This document shows positions 48,285 through 61,882 of a stretch of DNA of 64,000 nucleotides, piece by piece. This DNA is from Thalassotalea hakodatensis (lineage in GTDB: Bacteria; Pseudomonadota; Gammaproteobacteria; Enterobacterales; Alteromonadaceae), in the NCBI RefSeq assembly GCF_030295995.1, contig NZ_AP027365.1, positions 3,876,066 through 3,940,065 on the forward strand. Direction: 5' to 3'. The first letter of the stretch is position 1. Each line of letters begins with the position of its first letter. The notes under the pieces are model-generated. The model was not told where the DNA came from, ran no database searches, and saw only the letters and a program-made list of their open reading frames with translations. A program made the translations under genes and the position numbers.

Positions 48285-50378
48285 GTGGAAAAACGTCATT
48301 TAATTAAAATAAAAAATTGGATATTTGATCCAATTAATAAAACCTTAACGTTTCAAGAAAATGAAGATAATAAACAACCAAAAGTCGAAACGTTAGAGTC
48401 AAAACATGTAGCTTTGTTAAGTTGTCTTATTGAACATCAAGGTTCAATAGTGTCTCGAGAGCAACTTGTTAAGATTGTATGGAAAGATAGGTATGTAGAT
48501 GATCGAACGATTAACGCTACAATCTCTAGGTTACGCAAAATTTTAGGTGGTGAGACGCAAGAATTTATTAAAACCCACCCAAAGTCAGGCTACAGCCTAC
48601 ATTGTGTAGCCTCTACTATTTCAGTTAAGCAAGTAGATCAAAGCCTTCCCGATAAATCTTCCAATATATCACCGCAGAAAAAATTTACGCTATCGCTTAT
48701 TATATTTTTAAGTTTACTAATGGTTTGGTATGCAATCGAACAGTCGCAAAAACCTTTAGAAACACAAACAGAAACGAATATAGAAATTATTCCTTTAACG
48801 TATGAAGAAGGCTGGGAGTTTGAGCCATCGTTAAACGCGGATGGTAATTTACTTGCCTATGTAACCTTTAATGGCTGGCAAGATAAATATAAAGTCCATG
48901 TACAAAACAATGACTCTAAAAATACAAAACCTATAAGCACATTAATTAATACTAGGTCGCCTATTTGGCTACAAAAAACTAATCAATTATTTTATGTTGC
49001 AGAAATTAATGGAAAGTGTGTCGTTCAAAAAACAAACGTATCATTAGATATTAAGTTTTCAAATATACAGTCTATCGCTAAGTGTGGAGATAACTTTAAC
49101 GTACCTCATATAGCCCTATCTGAAGATGGTTACTGGCTTTATTACTTAGAACAAAATAAAAACCAACCTTCAAGAGTAAAAAGAGTAAACTTAAAAACTA
49201 AAGAATCAGAGTTATTAACAAATCCTCCGTCCAACTTTTATGGTGACTTTGATATTGCGTTAAATAATGACGATTCTAAACTTGCATTTATACGCTACTA
49301 TGACGATATGTCACACTCAGTAGTGATGTTGAATTTAAATACAGGTGAACAATTAGATTATACGAAAAAAAAATATGAGGTTGATTCAGTTGCATGGTCT
49401 CATTTAAGTGATAAATTTGTTTTCACAGATGACGCTTTCAATACCTTATTCAAAGTCAACTCTAACTCTGCTGAGATTACCAGTATATTTAAAAGTAATG
49501 AGAGGCTTTCTGATCCATTTTTTGTAAATAACAAAAAACTTCTGATATCTAAAGGAGATCCATACAAATCAAATATTGGTTCAATAGAGTTGATAAATAA
49601 TCAATTAGTAAATTTAGATAAAGTTATTCATTCATCTTTTAAAGATCACAGCGCCATTAAAACAACTGATGATGAAAGTTTAATCTTTGTTTCTAACAGA
49701 TCTGGTAGCTATGAGTTATGGAAAAAGTCTTCCAAAGACCTCAAACAACTTACTCATTTTAACGATCCTTCCAACTATATTTCTGAACCGTTATTGCTTG
49801 AAAGCAATTCACTAATACTTTTTAAATTAAATAACTCATATATGTTACTTGATTTAGATTCAGAAGCACTTAAACCTATTAATTTTCAAGAAGGAGAAGT
49901 AAGGAGCATTACAAAAGATTGTAGCTCCAAAAATAAAGTACTTTTAACTATTAAAAGCAAAGGAGAGTGGTACTTAAACAGAGTTGTTATAAATACTTTA
50001 AAATCTACTTCGATTATGCCTAGTGTAACTTCTGTAAAAGAAAATTGTGATAACAATGAATATATTGTTACCAGAAAAAATAAGCCTGGATTATTTATAC
50101 TTTCCAATCATGACATGTCATTCAATCAGGAGATACTTTCACAATATACTTTCGAGTCACCTGAACTTTGGGCTATTAATGGTAATTACCTATTTTTTTG
50201 GGAAAATTCACAAAAAACATTAAATACATATAATTTATTAACCCAAGAGCTGAGTAAATTGATGTTGCCGGATAAAAATCTGACGCTTCTCTCCTCAAAG
50301 AATAAAAAATTATATTTCAGTGACTTATCTGTAAATAATACTTTTATTGGGGAAGTTACAATGTCAATTTCAAAATAA
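48285..50378 (+). CDS. CadC-type membrane-anchored winged-helix regulator with WD40/TolB-like sensor
   Basis: 697 aa from GTG 48285. An OmpR/CadC-type winged helix (about 5-106, with SREQLVKIVWKDRYVDDRTI, SRLRKILGG and HPKSGYSL) is followed by a single membrane helix (about 134-151) and a large periplasmic domain whose repeated strands (VAWSHLSDKFVFTDD, ESLIFVSNRSGSYELW) resemble a TolB-like propeller. Such one-component regulators sense envelope conditions and bind DNA directly. It follows the peptide cassette on the same strand and is a plausible regulator of it. Confidence 0.85.
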   Translation: MEKRHLIKIKNWIFDPINKTLTFQENEDNKQPKVETLESKHVALLSCLIEHQGSIVSREQLVKIVWKDRYVDDRTINATISRLRKILGGETQEFIKTHPKSGYSLHCVASTISVKQVDQSLPDKSSNISPQKKFTLSLIIFLSLLMVWYAIEQSQKPLETQTETNIEIIPLTYEEGWEFEPSLNADGNLLAYVTFNGWQDKYKVHVQNNDSKNTKPISTLINTRSPIWLQKTNQLFYVAEINGKCVVQKTNVSLDIKFSNIQSIAKCGDNFNVPHIALSEDGYWLYYLEQNKNQPSRVKRVNLKTKESELLTNPPSNFYGDFDIALNNDDSKLAFIRYYDDMSHSVVMLNLNTGEQLDYTKKKYEVDSVAWSHLSDKFVFTDDAFNTLFKVNSNSAEITSIFKSNERLSDPFFVNNKKLLISKGDPYKSNIGSIELINNQLVNLDKVIHSSFKDHSAIKTTDDESLIFVSNRSGSYELWKKSSKDLKQLTHFNDPSNYISEPLLLESNSLILFKLNNSYMLLDLDSEALKPINFQEGEVRSITKDCSSKNKVLLTIKSKGEWYLNRVVINTLKSTSIMPSVTSVKENCDNNEYIVTRKNKPGLFILSNHDMSFNQEILSQYTFESPELWAINGNYLFFWENSQKTLNTYNLLTQELSKLMLPDKNLTLLSSKNKKLYFSDLSVNNTFIGEVTMSISK

Positions 50379-50453
50379 ACAATATTATCCCAATAATTTA
50401 ATTATTGTTTTGTCTACTTTGAATAGTGATCAATTCAATTATTAGGAGAAAAC

Positions 50454-50624
50454 ATGGAACGTTTATTTATCGTCATACTATTTATCGCCAGCAATACTTT
50501 ATTAGCATCGATAAGTATAAATATCGCTAACATAACGATACATTCTAACTATGACTTACTAAATCAGGGGAAGATATCAATCGACAATAGTTTTGTAAAA
50601 AAGAAAAACAAAACGAGAATTTAG
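50454..50624 (+). CDS. Small exported peptide, unknown
   Basis: 56 aa with AGGAG 5-6 nt before the ATG. MERLFIVILFIASNTLLA is a good signal peptide; about 38 mature residues end in a basic tail (KKKNKTRI). It lies 75 nt after the CadC-type regulator. It may be a small membrane or periplasmic partner of that regulator. No family recognised. Confidence 0.5.
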   Translation: MERLFIVILFIASNTLLASISINIANITIHSNYDLLNQGKISIDNSFVKKKNKTRI

Positions 50625-50636
50625 GCAACACATGCT

Positions 50637-50654
50637 TGGCGCTATAATTAGCGC
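50637..50654 (+). terminator. Hairpin after the small exported peptide
   Basis: GGCGCTA-TAAT-TAGCGCC, a perfect 7-bp GC-rich stem followed by TATTC. The short T-tract makes it a modest terminator candidate closing the cassette. Confidence 0.5.
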
Positions 50655-50739
50655 CTATTCATAAAATATACTTCATGTGCATTCTTTGCTAACTTACGGT
50701 AGTCTTTTCGATCTAATAACATTAAAGCAATAAGTTCAC

Positions 50740-51363
50740 ATGGCTGTATCTTCAAAATTTCATAATTCGTTAGTTTACGCACTTGCCTTTTCTTCAGGCT
50801 TTTCCATCATGGGCATCGAGCTCTTAGGGGGTAGAATTCTTGCCCCATATTTTGGGAGCAGTGTACATATTTGGGGAAGTATTATTACCGTATTTATGTT
50901 GAGTTTAAGCTTGGGTTATTTACTCGGAGGGAAGTTATCTACACGTAATGCCTCATTAAAGCGCTATGGCACAATTTTTTTAATAGCAGGAATTACCGTG
51001 CTACCTATTGCATTATGGGCACCAAATATTATGGAAAGTATCTTTATTAATATAGAAGACACTCGCTATGGTTCTTTACTTGCTTCAATGGCATTATTTT
51101 TTGTTCCAACTGTAATTTTGGGCATGATATCGCCATATTCTGTACGTTTATTAGTGATTGATAAGGAACGTAGTGGACAAGTTGCAGGTGTGCTTTATTT
51201 TGTATCAACCCTAGGCAGTGCTTTAGGTACAATTATGACGTCGTTCTATTTTGTTCTGTGGTTTGAAGTAAACAATATAATTTTTGCATATAGTTCTTTA
51301 TTAGTTTTGTTGGGTTTAGTCGCTATTACTTTTTATTTTCAGGAAAAATCTCGCCATGCGTAA
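50740..51363 (+). CDS. Multi-pass membrane protein, N-terminal half of fused MFS/spermidine-synthase-like family
   Basis: 207 aa, six to seven hydrophobic helices. GFSIMGIELLGGRILAPYFG and the segment VHIWGSIITVFMLSLSLGY are typical of the membrane half of the large fused membrane/spermidine-synthase-like proteins. Here it is a separate gene whose stop overlaps the next gene by 8 nt, so the two halves are translated together. Substrate unknown. Confidence 0.82.
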   Translation: MAVSSKFHNSLVYALAFSSGFSIMGIELLGGRILAPYFGSSVHIWGSIITVFMLSLSLGYLLGGKLSTRNASLKRYGTIFLIAGITVLPIALWAPNIMESIFINIEDTRYGSLLASMALFFVPTVILGMISPYSVRLLVIDKERSGQVAGVLYFVSTLGSALGTIMTSFYFVLWFEVNNIIFAYSSLLVLLGLVAITFYFQEKSRHA

Positions 51364-52246
51364 TTTAATTTATATTTTGTTCCTATTCATTATAAGTCAG
51401 CACACCAAGGCTGATATTGTGCACCAAGAGCGTTCGTTATATCGAAATATTTTAGTCGAAGATAATTATGATGTACGCTGCTTGAAGTTTAATGTGAAAA
51501 CTAGCAAAACTAATCAAAGTTGCCTTTATAAAAGTGAACCTCAAAAGCTAGTATTTAATTATACAAAACTATTATTTTCTAGTTTATTAATGTTAGAAAA
51601 AGCCCCTGAAAATATCCTTATTATTGGTCTTGGTGGTGGTACTATGTCGAATACGTTACACCGATTATACCCTGAATCTCGAATAGAAAATGTTGAAATA
51701 GATCCAGCAGTTATTAAGGTGGCACGCGAATATTTTGGATTTTACGAAAATGATCATGTTACTTCTAAAGTGCAAGATGGCCGTATTTTCATTAAACGTG
51801 CAGGTCTTAAAAATGAACAATATGATTGGATTATATTAGATGCTTTTAATGGCGATTATATTCCAGAGCATTTATTAACCAAGGAGTTTCTTGAAGAAAC
51901 AAAAAAATTATTGTCACCTAAAGGTGTCTTAGCAGCAAATACATTTTCAATAAGCAAATTGTATGAACATGAATCGGCAACCTATCATGCTGTATTTGGT
52001 GACTTTTTTAATGTGCGTAATCGTAATAACAGTAATAGAATCATTCTGACTACAAAAGCTGATTTACCTACCGAAAGCTATATTTCCAAAAGAGCCAAAG
52101 CACTTCAACAACAACTCAAGCCATTTGATGTCGACATCATCGATATCACAACTTACATCACATCAACAGCCGATGATAAAGATTGGCCAGATGATACTAA
52201 AATATTAACTGACCAATTTTCTCCTGCGAATTTACTCAATTATTAA
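51356..52246 (+). CDS. Spermidine-synthase-like methyltransferase-fold protein, exported
   Basis: 296 aa. An N-terminal signal sequence (about 1-19, ending SQHTKA) precedes a Rossmann domain with NILIIGLGGGTMSN, VEIDPAVIKVARE and DAFNGDYIPEHL, the nucleotide-binding pattern of the polyamine synthase/SAM-methyltransferase fold. A signal peptide before such a fold is unusual, but in the fused family this domain follows the membrane half. No polyamine activity can be claimed. Confidence 0.82.
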   Translation: MRNLIYILFLFIISQHTKADIVHQERSLYRNILVEDNYDVRCLKFNVKTSKTNQSCLYKSEPQKLVFNYTKLLFSSLLMLEKAPENILIIGLGGGTMSNTLHRLYPESRIENVEIDPAVIKVAREYFGFYENDHVTSKVQDGRIFIKRAGLKNEQYDWIILDAFNGDYIPEHLLTKEFLEETKKLLSPKGVLAANTFSISKLYEHESATYHAVFGDFFNVRNRNNSNRIILTTKADLPTESYISKRAKALQQQLKPFDVDIIDITTYITSTADDKDWPDDTKILTDQFSPANLLNY

Positions 52247-52247
52247 C

Positions 52248-52856
52248 TTATTCAGTACCAAGCGTTACTTGCCATTGTGTCATCAAGGCAAGTAACGCTT
52301 GGCTACCTAATGTGCCAGTGACTGAAAGGCCGTTTTTGACCCCTCTTTGATCCTCATTACTTCTATGCTGACCAAGTTTTGCTTTGGCATCGATGTGGTC
52401 AATCGTCATTGAAAAGCCCACAATGCCTTTTAAAAGCTTTCCTTGATATTCAGGTGTCACTACTTCGCGTTTTTTCAGTAATGAAGGCTCATACTTTTCC
52501 ATCAATTTATCCAAAGCCAATACAGTATTTTCACCATAAAGCAGCGTTACTTTGCCCTTTACATGTACACTCGCATAGTTCTATGTTGGCACATTGGGAG
52601 GGTTGGTATACCAAGTCGGTGATATGTATCCATGTGGTCCATCAAAAACGGCTAAACACGCACCTTGCTCAACTTCTTTCCAATGTGTGTTTGCGCGTGA
52701 AAAGTGGCCAATTAGCAACTGCCTTTCTTGATCATAATACAAGGGTAATCGCGTTGCCTGTAAAGAAGGAGAAACTAACGTGACAAAACTATATTTATGC
52801 AAAAAGTCGTCAATCAATGGCGGTTCAGGAAATTGCATTCGTAGTAGTACATACAT
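52248..52856 (-). pseudogene. paiB: paiB-like FMN-binding protein, interrupted by one amber codon
   Basis: The 609-nt frame encodes a full-length PaiB/FMN-binding split-barrel protein: MYVLLRMQFPEPPL..., FDGPHGYISPTWYTNPPNVPT then NYASVHVKGKVTLLYG, ending VTLGTE. A TAG at 52581-52583 falls where the family has Trp (PTW-NYA), a single G-to-A change from TGG. The rest is in frame on both sides. PaiB acts with PaiA in polyamine/stress control in Bacillus; it sits next to a spermidine-synthase-like gene. Sequencing error or readthrough cannot be excluded. Confidence 0.85.
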
Positions 52857-53197
52857 GGAGAAGCCCTTTACACCTTAAAGTCTATTGTTATCATAGCAAT
52901 GACAATTTATCTGTTTTTAACGGAACTTCAAAATATATTTGTTAATAGGTATACAGCAATTTATCGTGTAACGTTATTGTTAAGCTTATTTCATGAATTA
53001 AAAACTTCCCGTTATGGCTTACCATCAAAACAAACGTTTCAATTATTATCACTTGCGCTTTGAGTTCTTAACAAATATGATTGAAACTATTAGAATTATA
53101 TCAATGATTAAATTGAAGTAATTCCGTAAGTTAAAAATGTTTTAATAACATGGTTAATTTATGGCTTAACATTCGAAATCGTTCAGGAAAAATAAAC
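52857..53197. other. Intergenic region, no gene seen
   Basis: About 340 nt of AT-rich DNA separating the paiB pseudogene and the FGE-domain gene, which are divergent. It must carry promoters; I could not identify clear boxes, repeats or RNA structures. Confidence 0.4.
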
Positions 53198-55081
53198 ATG
53201 CGCTTGGCTTTACTCGCACTAACGGTTGGCTGTATTTCAGTTGGCTCACAGACATTCGCTTTTGAATCAGTGTCTTCGGGCTACAACTCGGTAGAAAGTT
53301 TAGAACTTCAACTGAGTGATAAAGAGGCTGAATATTCTGCTTTTATCAACACATTAAATTCGTTGAATGAACAGTTTAATGCTGAAACAGAAAAATTAGC
53401 CCTACTTCGAAGTAGGGGAGACGAACTAAAGAAAGCACGTGCTTTAGCGTTATTAAATATGAACGAGCAATACGAAGCTCTCGTTGATAATCCCGAACAA
53501 GATATAGCACAAGCACAAACTGCCTATCGTCAAGCCATTCAAAATCAGAAACAAAATAAAGATGACATTAAAAACACTGTTTCTTTAATTACTAGTTTGA
53601 AAAAGCAACTTGCTGATGCAAACTTACAACGATTTACATTAGCAAATGCTCGTGAAGCGTTAGTAGAAGAAATTAGAATTTCACGTGTTAAACGACTACA
53701 AAAAGAATTTGATAAGCAAGACCAAATTCAAACATCACAATCTGTCGCTTGTGATGCACAAGAAACATTAAAACAATGTATTACTCGTAGCAATCAATTA
53801 GCAAAACAAAAAGCTTCTAAACAGTTTGTAGATGGTTTGTTTGCTGATGCAACTGAATCTAATAAAATTAGCCAAAACAAAGACAATTCTGCAGCGCAAG
53901 TTCGTCTACTAAACCATAAAGTAGAATCAGGTGAATTTAGTGGCCAAGGTAACTATTCAACAACAGTTACAGTAGAGTTGCAAGGTTCGTTACCGAATGC
54001 TGAAGCATGCAAACTACTCGAATTATCTACTCGTTACTGCACTTATGATAAAGAGCATGCACAAATAGCCCCTGTTAATGTAGATGCTGGAAACACCATT
54101 ACGCTCAATGATGAAGGCGTTATGTACGAACTCACTATTCGCTCTGATCAATATGATGATGAAGTTTTTATAGATGGTGTAAGCTATGGTTCAACAAAGT
54201 TATCGGTCATGCTTTCAGCTGGTTTACATGACATAGTGATCACTAAACCAGGCTATTTAGACCATCAAGAGCAAGTACGATTAAATAAAAACAAAACAGT
54301 AAAAGCTGAACTTGTAAAATCAGCTATAAATTTTGCAAATGGTGAGCCTGTTCAAGATATTTTACCTGGAGATGAGTTAGGTCCTGAGCTTATCGGCGTA
54401 CCGGCTGGGCGCTTTCAAATGGGTGATTTAAAAGGAGCTGGGTTAAGTAATGAAAAACCTGCACGGGGTGAAGAAATCTTACGTCCTTTCGCAATTGCAC
54501 AACATCAAATTACCGTTGGTGATTTCAAACGCTTTGTAAAAGCGACAAATTACGTTACTGAAGCAGAAAGTGAAAATGGCTGTGCCGCTTTTATTGATGG
54601 AAAACCTGCATATAACAGCGTGTTAAATTGGCGTAACCCAGGCTTTAAGCAAGATGATGAGCATCCTGTTGTTTGCGTTAGCGATAACGATGCGAAAGCT
54701 TACTTAGCTTGGTTAACTAAACAAACTGATCGTACCTATCGCTTACCGACAGAAAAAGAATGGGAATACGTAGCACGTGCTGGTAGCGTTGATAACTACT
54801 GGTGGGGAAGTGATATTGGTAATGGACGTGCAAATTGCGCGTATTGTGGCAGTAAGTGGTCTAATGTAAGCACATCACCGATAAAGTCATTTAGACCAAA
54901 TAGACTCGGCCTTTACGATACCGTAGGCAATGTATGGGAACTTACTAATGGTGAAAAAGTAGTTGCTCGAGGTGGCTCCTGGAATTTTGCCCCTAAACTT
55001 GCAAGAACCTCTGTAAGATTAGAATTAGCGCCCGGTTTTCGTTCCAACTATGTTGGTTTTCGAGTACTTCGTGAAAATTAA
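53198..55081 (+). CDS. Exported coiled-coil, PEGA-like and FGE-sulfatase-domain protein
   Basis: 627 aa from ATG 53198 (AGGA 8 nt upstream). Signal peptide (MRLALLALTVGCISVGSQTFA), a long coiled coil (about 30-200), a PEGA-like beta domain (about 315-375, VFIDGVSYGSTKLSVML...KPGYLDH), and a C-terminal FGE-sulfatase domain (about 395-627) with GVPAGRFQMGD, RLPTEKEWEYVARAG, GNVWELTNG and ARGGSWNF. The cysteine normally following RGGSW in true formylglycine-generating enzymes is missing (APKLARTSVR), so this is probably a binding or structural domain. Envelope function unknown. Confidence 0.85.
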   Translation: MRLALLALTVGCISVGSQTFAFESVSSGYNSVESLELQLSDKEAEYSAFINTLNSLNEQFNAETEKLALLRSRGDELKKARALALLNMNEQYEALVDNPEQDIAQAQTAYRQAIQNQKQNKDDIKNTVSLITSLKKQLADANLQRFTLANAREALVEEIRISRVKRLQKEFDKQDQIQTSQSVACDAQETLKQCITRSNQLAKQKASKQFVDGLFADATESNKISQNKDNSAAQVRLLNHKVESGEFSGQGNYSTTVTVELQGSLPNAEACKLLELSTRYCTYDKEHAQIAPVNVDAGNTITLNDEGVMYELTIRSDQYDDEVFIDGVSYGSTKLSVMLSAGLHDIVITKPGYLDHQEQVRLNKNKTVKAELVKSAINFANGEPVQDILPGDELGPELIGVPAGRFQMGDLKGAGLSNEKPARGEEILRPFAIAQHQITVGDFKRFVKATNYVTEAESENGCAAFIDGKPAYNSVLNWRNPGFKQDDEHPVVCVSDNDAKAYLAWLTKQTDRTYRLPTEKEWEYVARAGSVDNYWWGSDIGNGRANCAYCGSKWSNVSTSPIKSFRPNRLGLYDTVGNVWELTNGEKVVARGGSWNFAPKLARTSVRLELAPGFRSNYVGFRVLREN

Positions 55082-55109
55082 TTTTAGTCAGCTTTTCTAA
55101 GCTTATATG

Positions 55110-55134
55110 AAGGAGCGATTAACGCTCCTTTTTT
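55110..55134. terminator. Bidirectional terminator between the FGE-domain gene and rluF
   Basis: AGGAGCG-ATTAA-CGCTCCT followed by TTTTT, overlapping the 3' end of rluF. Strong for the plus-strand gene. Confidence 0.85.
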
Positions 55135-55967
55135 GTCTCTAAAGACAATGTACTTTTCTTTTTAGGTTTAGCATTAACAGTAATTTTTTGTTTATGCTTT
55201 TGTTTATACGTAACCGCACTTGAATCTGTATCATCTGCTGTTTTAGTAGATCCTTTTAACGCATCGTTAATCGTTGCCATTTCTCCTTTAGTTAGATCTC
55301 GCCACTGTCCCGGCTTTAAATTACCAAGCTTGACGCTCATAATACGATTACGCCTTAATTTCGTTACTTCGTAACCTAAATACTCACACATGCGACGAAT
55401 TTGTCTATTGAGTCCTTGTGTTAATATAATCTTGAAAACGAATTTACTTTGAGGAGTGACGTTGCATGGATTTGTAATCGTACCCAAAATAGGTACACCT
55501 CGCGACATTCGTTCAATAAAGCGTTCACTGATTGGTTTATCTACTGTTACAATATATTCTTTATCATGAGCGTTTTCAGCGCGTAAAATCTTATTAACGA
55601 TATCACCATCGCTTGTTAGGAAAATAAGCCCCTCAGATGGCTTATCTAAGCGACCAATGGGAAAGATGCGTTCTCGATGCCCGATTGCATCAATGATATT
55701 GCCTTTTACGTTACGTTCAGTTGTACAGGTAATACCTATAGGTTTGTTGTAAGCAATATAAATACGATCAGATTTATTCGAAGGCATAGCACCAACACGT
55801 TTGCCATCCACTTTAACCTCGTCACCGGGTAGCACTTTTGTACCTAATTCAGGTACAGTACCGTTGATCGTAACCCGCCCATTATCAATTAATTTATCCG
55901 CTTCGCGGCGAGAACAATACCCTGATTCACTAATATATTTATTAAGTCGCTTTCCTATTACAGTCAC
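55119..55967 (-). CDS. rluF: 23S rRNA pseudouridine synthase RluF
   Basis: About 282 aa from GTG 55967; the open frame continues upstream through the rRNA terminator and 5S sequence, which cannot be coding. An S4 domain (RLNKYISESGYCSRREADKLI) is followed by the catalytic motif IFPIGRLDKPSEGLIFLT (Asp in GRLDK) and GLNRQIRRMCEYLGYEV, closely resembling E. coli RluF, which modifies U2604 of 23S rRNA. The basic C-terminal tail is also RluF-like. The exact start is uncertain. Confidence 0.88.
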   Translation of the reverse strand: MTVIGKRLNKYISESGYCSRREADKLIDNGRVTINGTVPELGTKVLPGDEVKVDGKRVGAMPSNKSDRIYIAYNKPIGITCTTERNVKGNIIDAIGHRERIFPIGRLDKPSEGLIFLTSDGDIVNKILRAENAHDKEYIVTVDKPISERFIERMSRGVPILGTITNPCNVTPQSKFVFKIILTQGLNRQIRRMCEYLGYEVTKLRRNRIMSVKLGNLKPGQWRDLTKGEMATINDALKGSTKTADDTDSSAVTYKQKHKQKITVNAKPKKKSTLSLETKKER

Positions 55968-56013
55968 TGTTTTTCCATGAAATGAGTTTATCTTGAATTG
56001 TATCTCAAAACGT

Positions 56014-56042
56014 AAAAAACCCGTAGCTTTCGCTACGGGTTT
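56014..56042 (-). terminator. rRNA operon terminator
   Basis: On the minus strand AAACCCGTAGC-GAAA-GCTACGGGTTTTTT: an 8-bp GC-rich stem with a GAAA tetraloop and T-tract, 12 nt after 5S. Confidence 0.92.
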
Positions 56043-56054
56043 CTCTAAATAAAA

Positions 56055-56170
56055 GCTTGATGATGTCCTACTCTCACATGGGAACTCCCACACTACCATC
56101 GGCGCTATTGCATTTCACTACTGAGTTCGGCATGGAGTCAGGTGGTTCTACAATGCTATTGTCATCAAGC
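56055..56170 (-). rRNA. rrf: 5S ribosomal RNA
   Basis: Minus-strand sequence from GCTTGATGACAATAGC to the complementary GATGATGTC...AAGC end. It contains the invariant CCATGCCGAACTCAG segment. About 116 nt; ends paired by the GCTTGATGA/TCATCAAGC helix. Exact termini approximate. Confidence 0.95.
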
Positions 56171-56289
56171 ATAATCTTTTTTCGTCTACTTTCGTAAACA
56201 CAATCTCGGAATTCTGATATCTATCGTTATTCTAATTCAAGGCACAGTACGTGATGTTATCAAACATTCCTAAAACATTTAGGTGTTGT

Positions 56290-59169
<2,880 letters not shown>

Positions 59170-59410
59170 ATACAACCCTAAATATTTTAGGTTACTCAGT
59201 GACAAAACTGAGTATCAATGTATGTCTGACATTTTCACGTACTATAAATAGCACTTGAATTAGAATGAAATAAGATAAGGAAGTCTTATTTCGGTTGTTA
59301 GCTTTATTCATTAAAGTAATGAGCGCGACACTCGTTACTTACCTAAAGCTAACGTGATATAACTAGTTGATAAAACTACTTATATCGGGATATAAATATC
59401 AGCTTTCCAG

Positions 59411-59423
59411 ATTGTTAAAGAAA
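59411..59423 (-). promoter_or_regulatory. boxA antitermination site in the tRNA-23S spacer
   Basis: Minus strand TTTCTTTAACAAT, the conserved boxA core bound by NusB-S10, upstream of 23S rRNA as expected. Confidence 0.7.
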
Positions 59424-59613
59424 TCGTAATTAACACGCATTCGGTTAAAAACTTGGTTAAAAAAACCAAATTGAAAATCACTAAAAAGTAACCTTTAATT
59501 TGGTCTCTCATTCTTTATGAAGAAGTGTCATTCAATTCAAGCTAGTCAAGGCAAGTGACACGATGTTTGCTAGTGCAAATGAGTGCTTACTTAACGAAGA
59601 ATAGTGAAGAATT

Positions 59614-59690
<77 letters not shown>

Positions 59691-59718
59691 ATTATACGTC
59701 CCTTTACTAGGCAAAAAG

Positions 59719-59794
59719 TGGTGGAGCTAAGCAGGATCGAACTGCTGACCTCCTGCGTGCAAGGCAGGCGCTCTCCCAGCTGAGCTATAGCCCC
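59719..59794 (-). tRNA. tRNA-Ala (TGC)
   Basis: 76 nt including encoded CCA. Acceptor GGGGCTA pairs with TAGCTCC; anticodon TGC in CTTGCACG. Standard second spacer tRNA, 28 nt from tRNA-Ile. Confidence 0.96.
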
Positions 59795-59881
59795 TTTTAG
59801 ACTTAGTCAGGGTGACTTCTTCTACGTTCGTTATCATACAATTTGTGTGAACACTCAACAATAATCTGTTTCACTTCAAGA

Positions 59882-61423
<1,542 letters not shown>

Positions 61424-61609
61424 AAAAAATCGTTTGTGCATCCGAAGATGCTGCTCAATGAATTCTGTACATTGTTTTTCATTACCTAAGTAAATCAAAA
61501 CTAAAACTTAAATAAGTTTTTGTATGAACATTCACTAAGACATTTTTTGTAACCTAAGTTACTGGTAAAACATCATCACTGTGAGTGCCCACACAAATTG
61601 CATGATAAC

Positions 61610-61623
61610 TAATTGTTAAAGAA
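61610..61623 (-). promoter_or_regulatory. boxA antitermination site in the rRNA leader
   Basis: Minus strand TTCTTTAACAATT, matching the boxA core (E. coli TGCTCTTTAACAA), about 190 nt before 16S. Confidence 0.7.
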
Positions 61624-61715
61624 CTATTCTTGCGAATAAATTGATAAATCTCATTCGTTTATCAATGAGCTCTGAGGTTGTTGCCGTGTGGCTTTACCCT
61701 TGAGAGCGGATGCGC

Positions 61716-61743
61716 ATTCTACGCACCTCAGTTTTGATGTCAA
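61716..61743 (-). promoter_or_regulatory. rRNA operon promoter, proximal
   Basis: Minus strand TTGACA (61738-61743), 16-nt spacer, TAGAAT (61716-61721), then GCGCATCCGC, a GC-rich discriminator characteristic of stringent rRNA promoters. Confidence 0.8.
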
Positions 61744-61854
61744 CACTTTTTATTTAAAAGTTTAAATAAATTTGTTGTTGTTTGATTTTGCTTTTTATAA
61801 AAGTAAAACCTACTTCAAAACCGCTTCTTGGCTTGTCCCCGAGAAGTGGAGCGC

Positions 61855-61882
61855 ATTGTAGAGAACTTCAGAAATGGATCAA
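61855..61882 (-). promoter_or_regulatory. rRNA operon promoter, distal
   Basis: Minus strand TTGATC (61877-61882), 16-nt spacer, TACAAT (61855-61860), then GCGCTCC. It shares spacing and discriminator type with the proximal promoter 139 nt downstream, giving a tandem arrangement. Confidence 0.75.

Noticed and set aside
55968-56099. N-terminal extension of the rluF frame
   Set aside because: It would cover the rRNA terminator and part of 5S rRNA; conserved RluF sequence begins after 55967.
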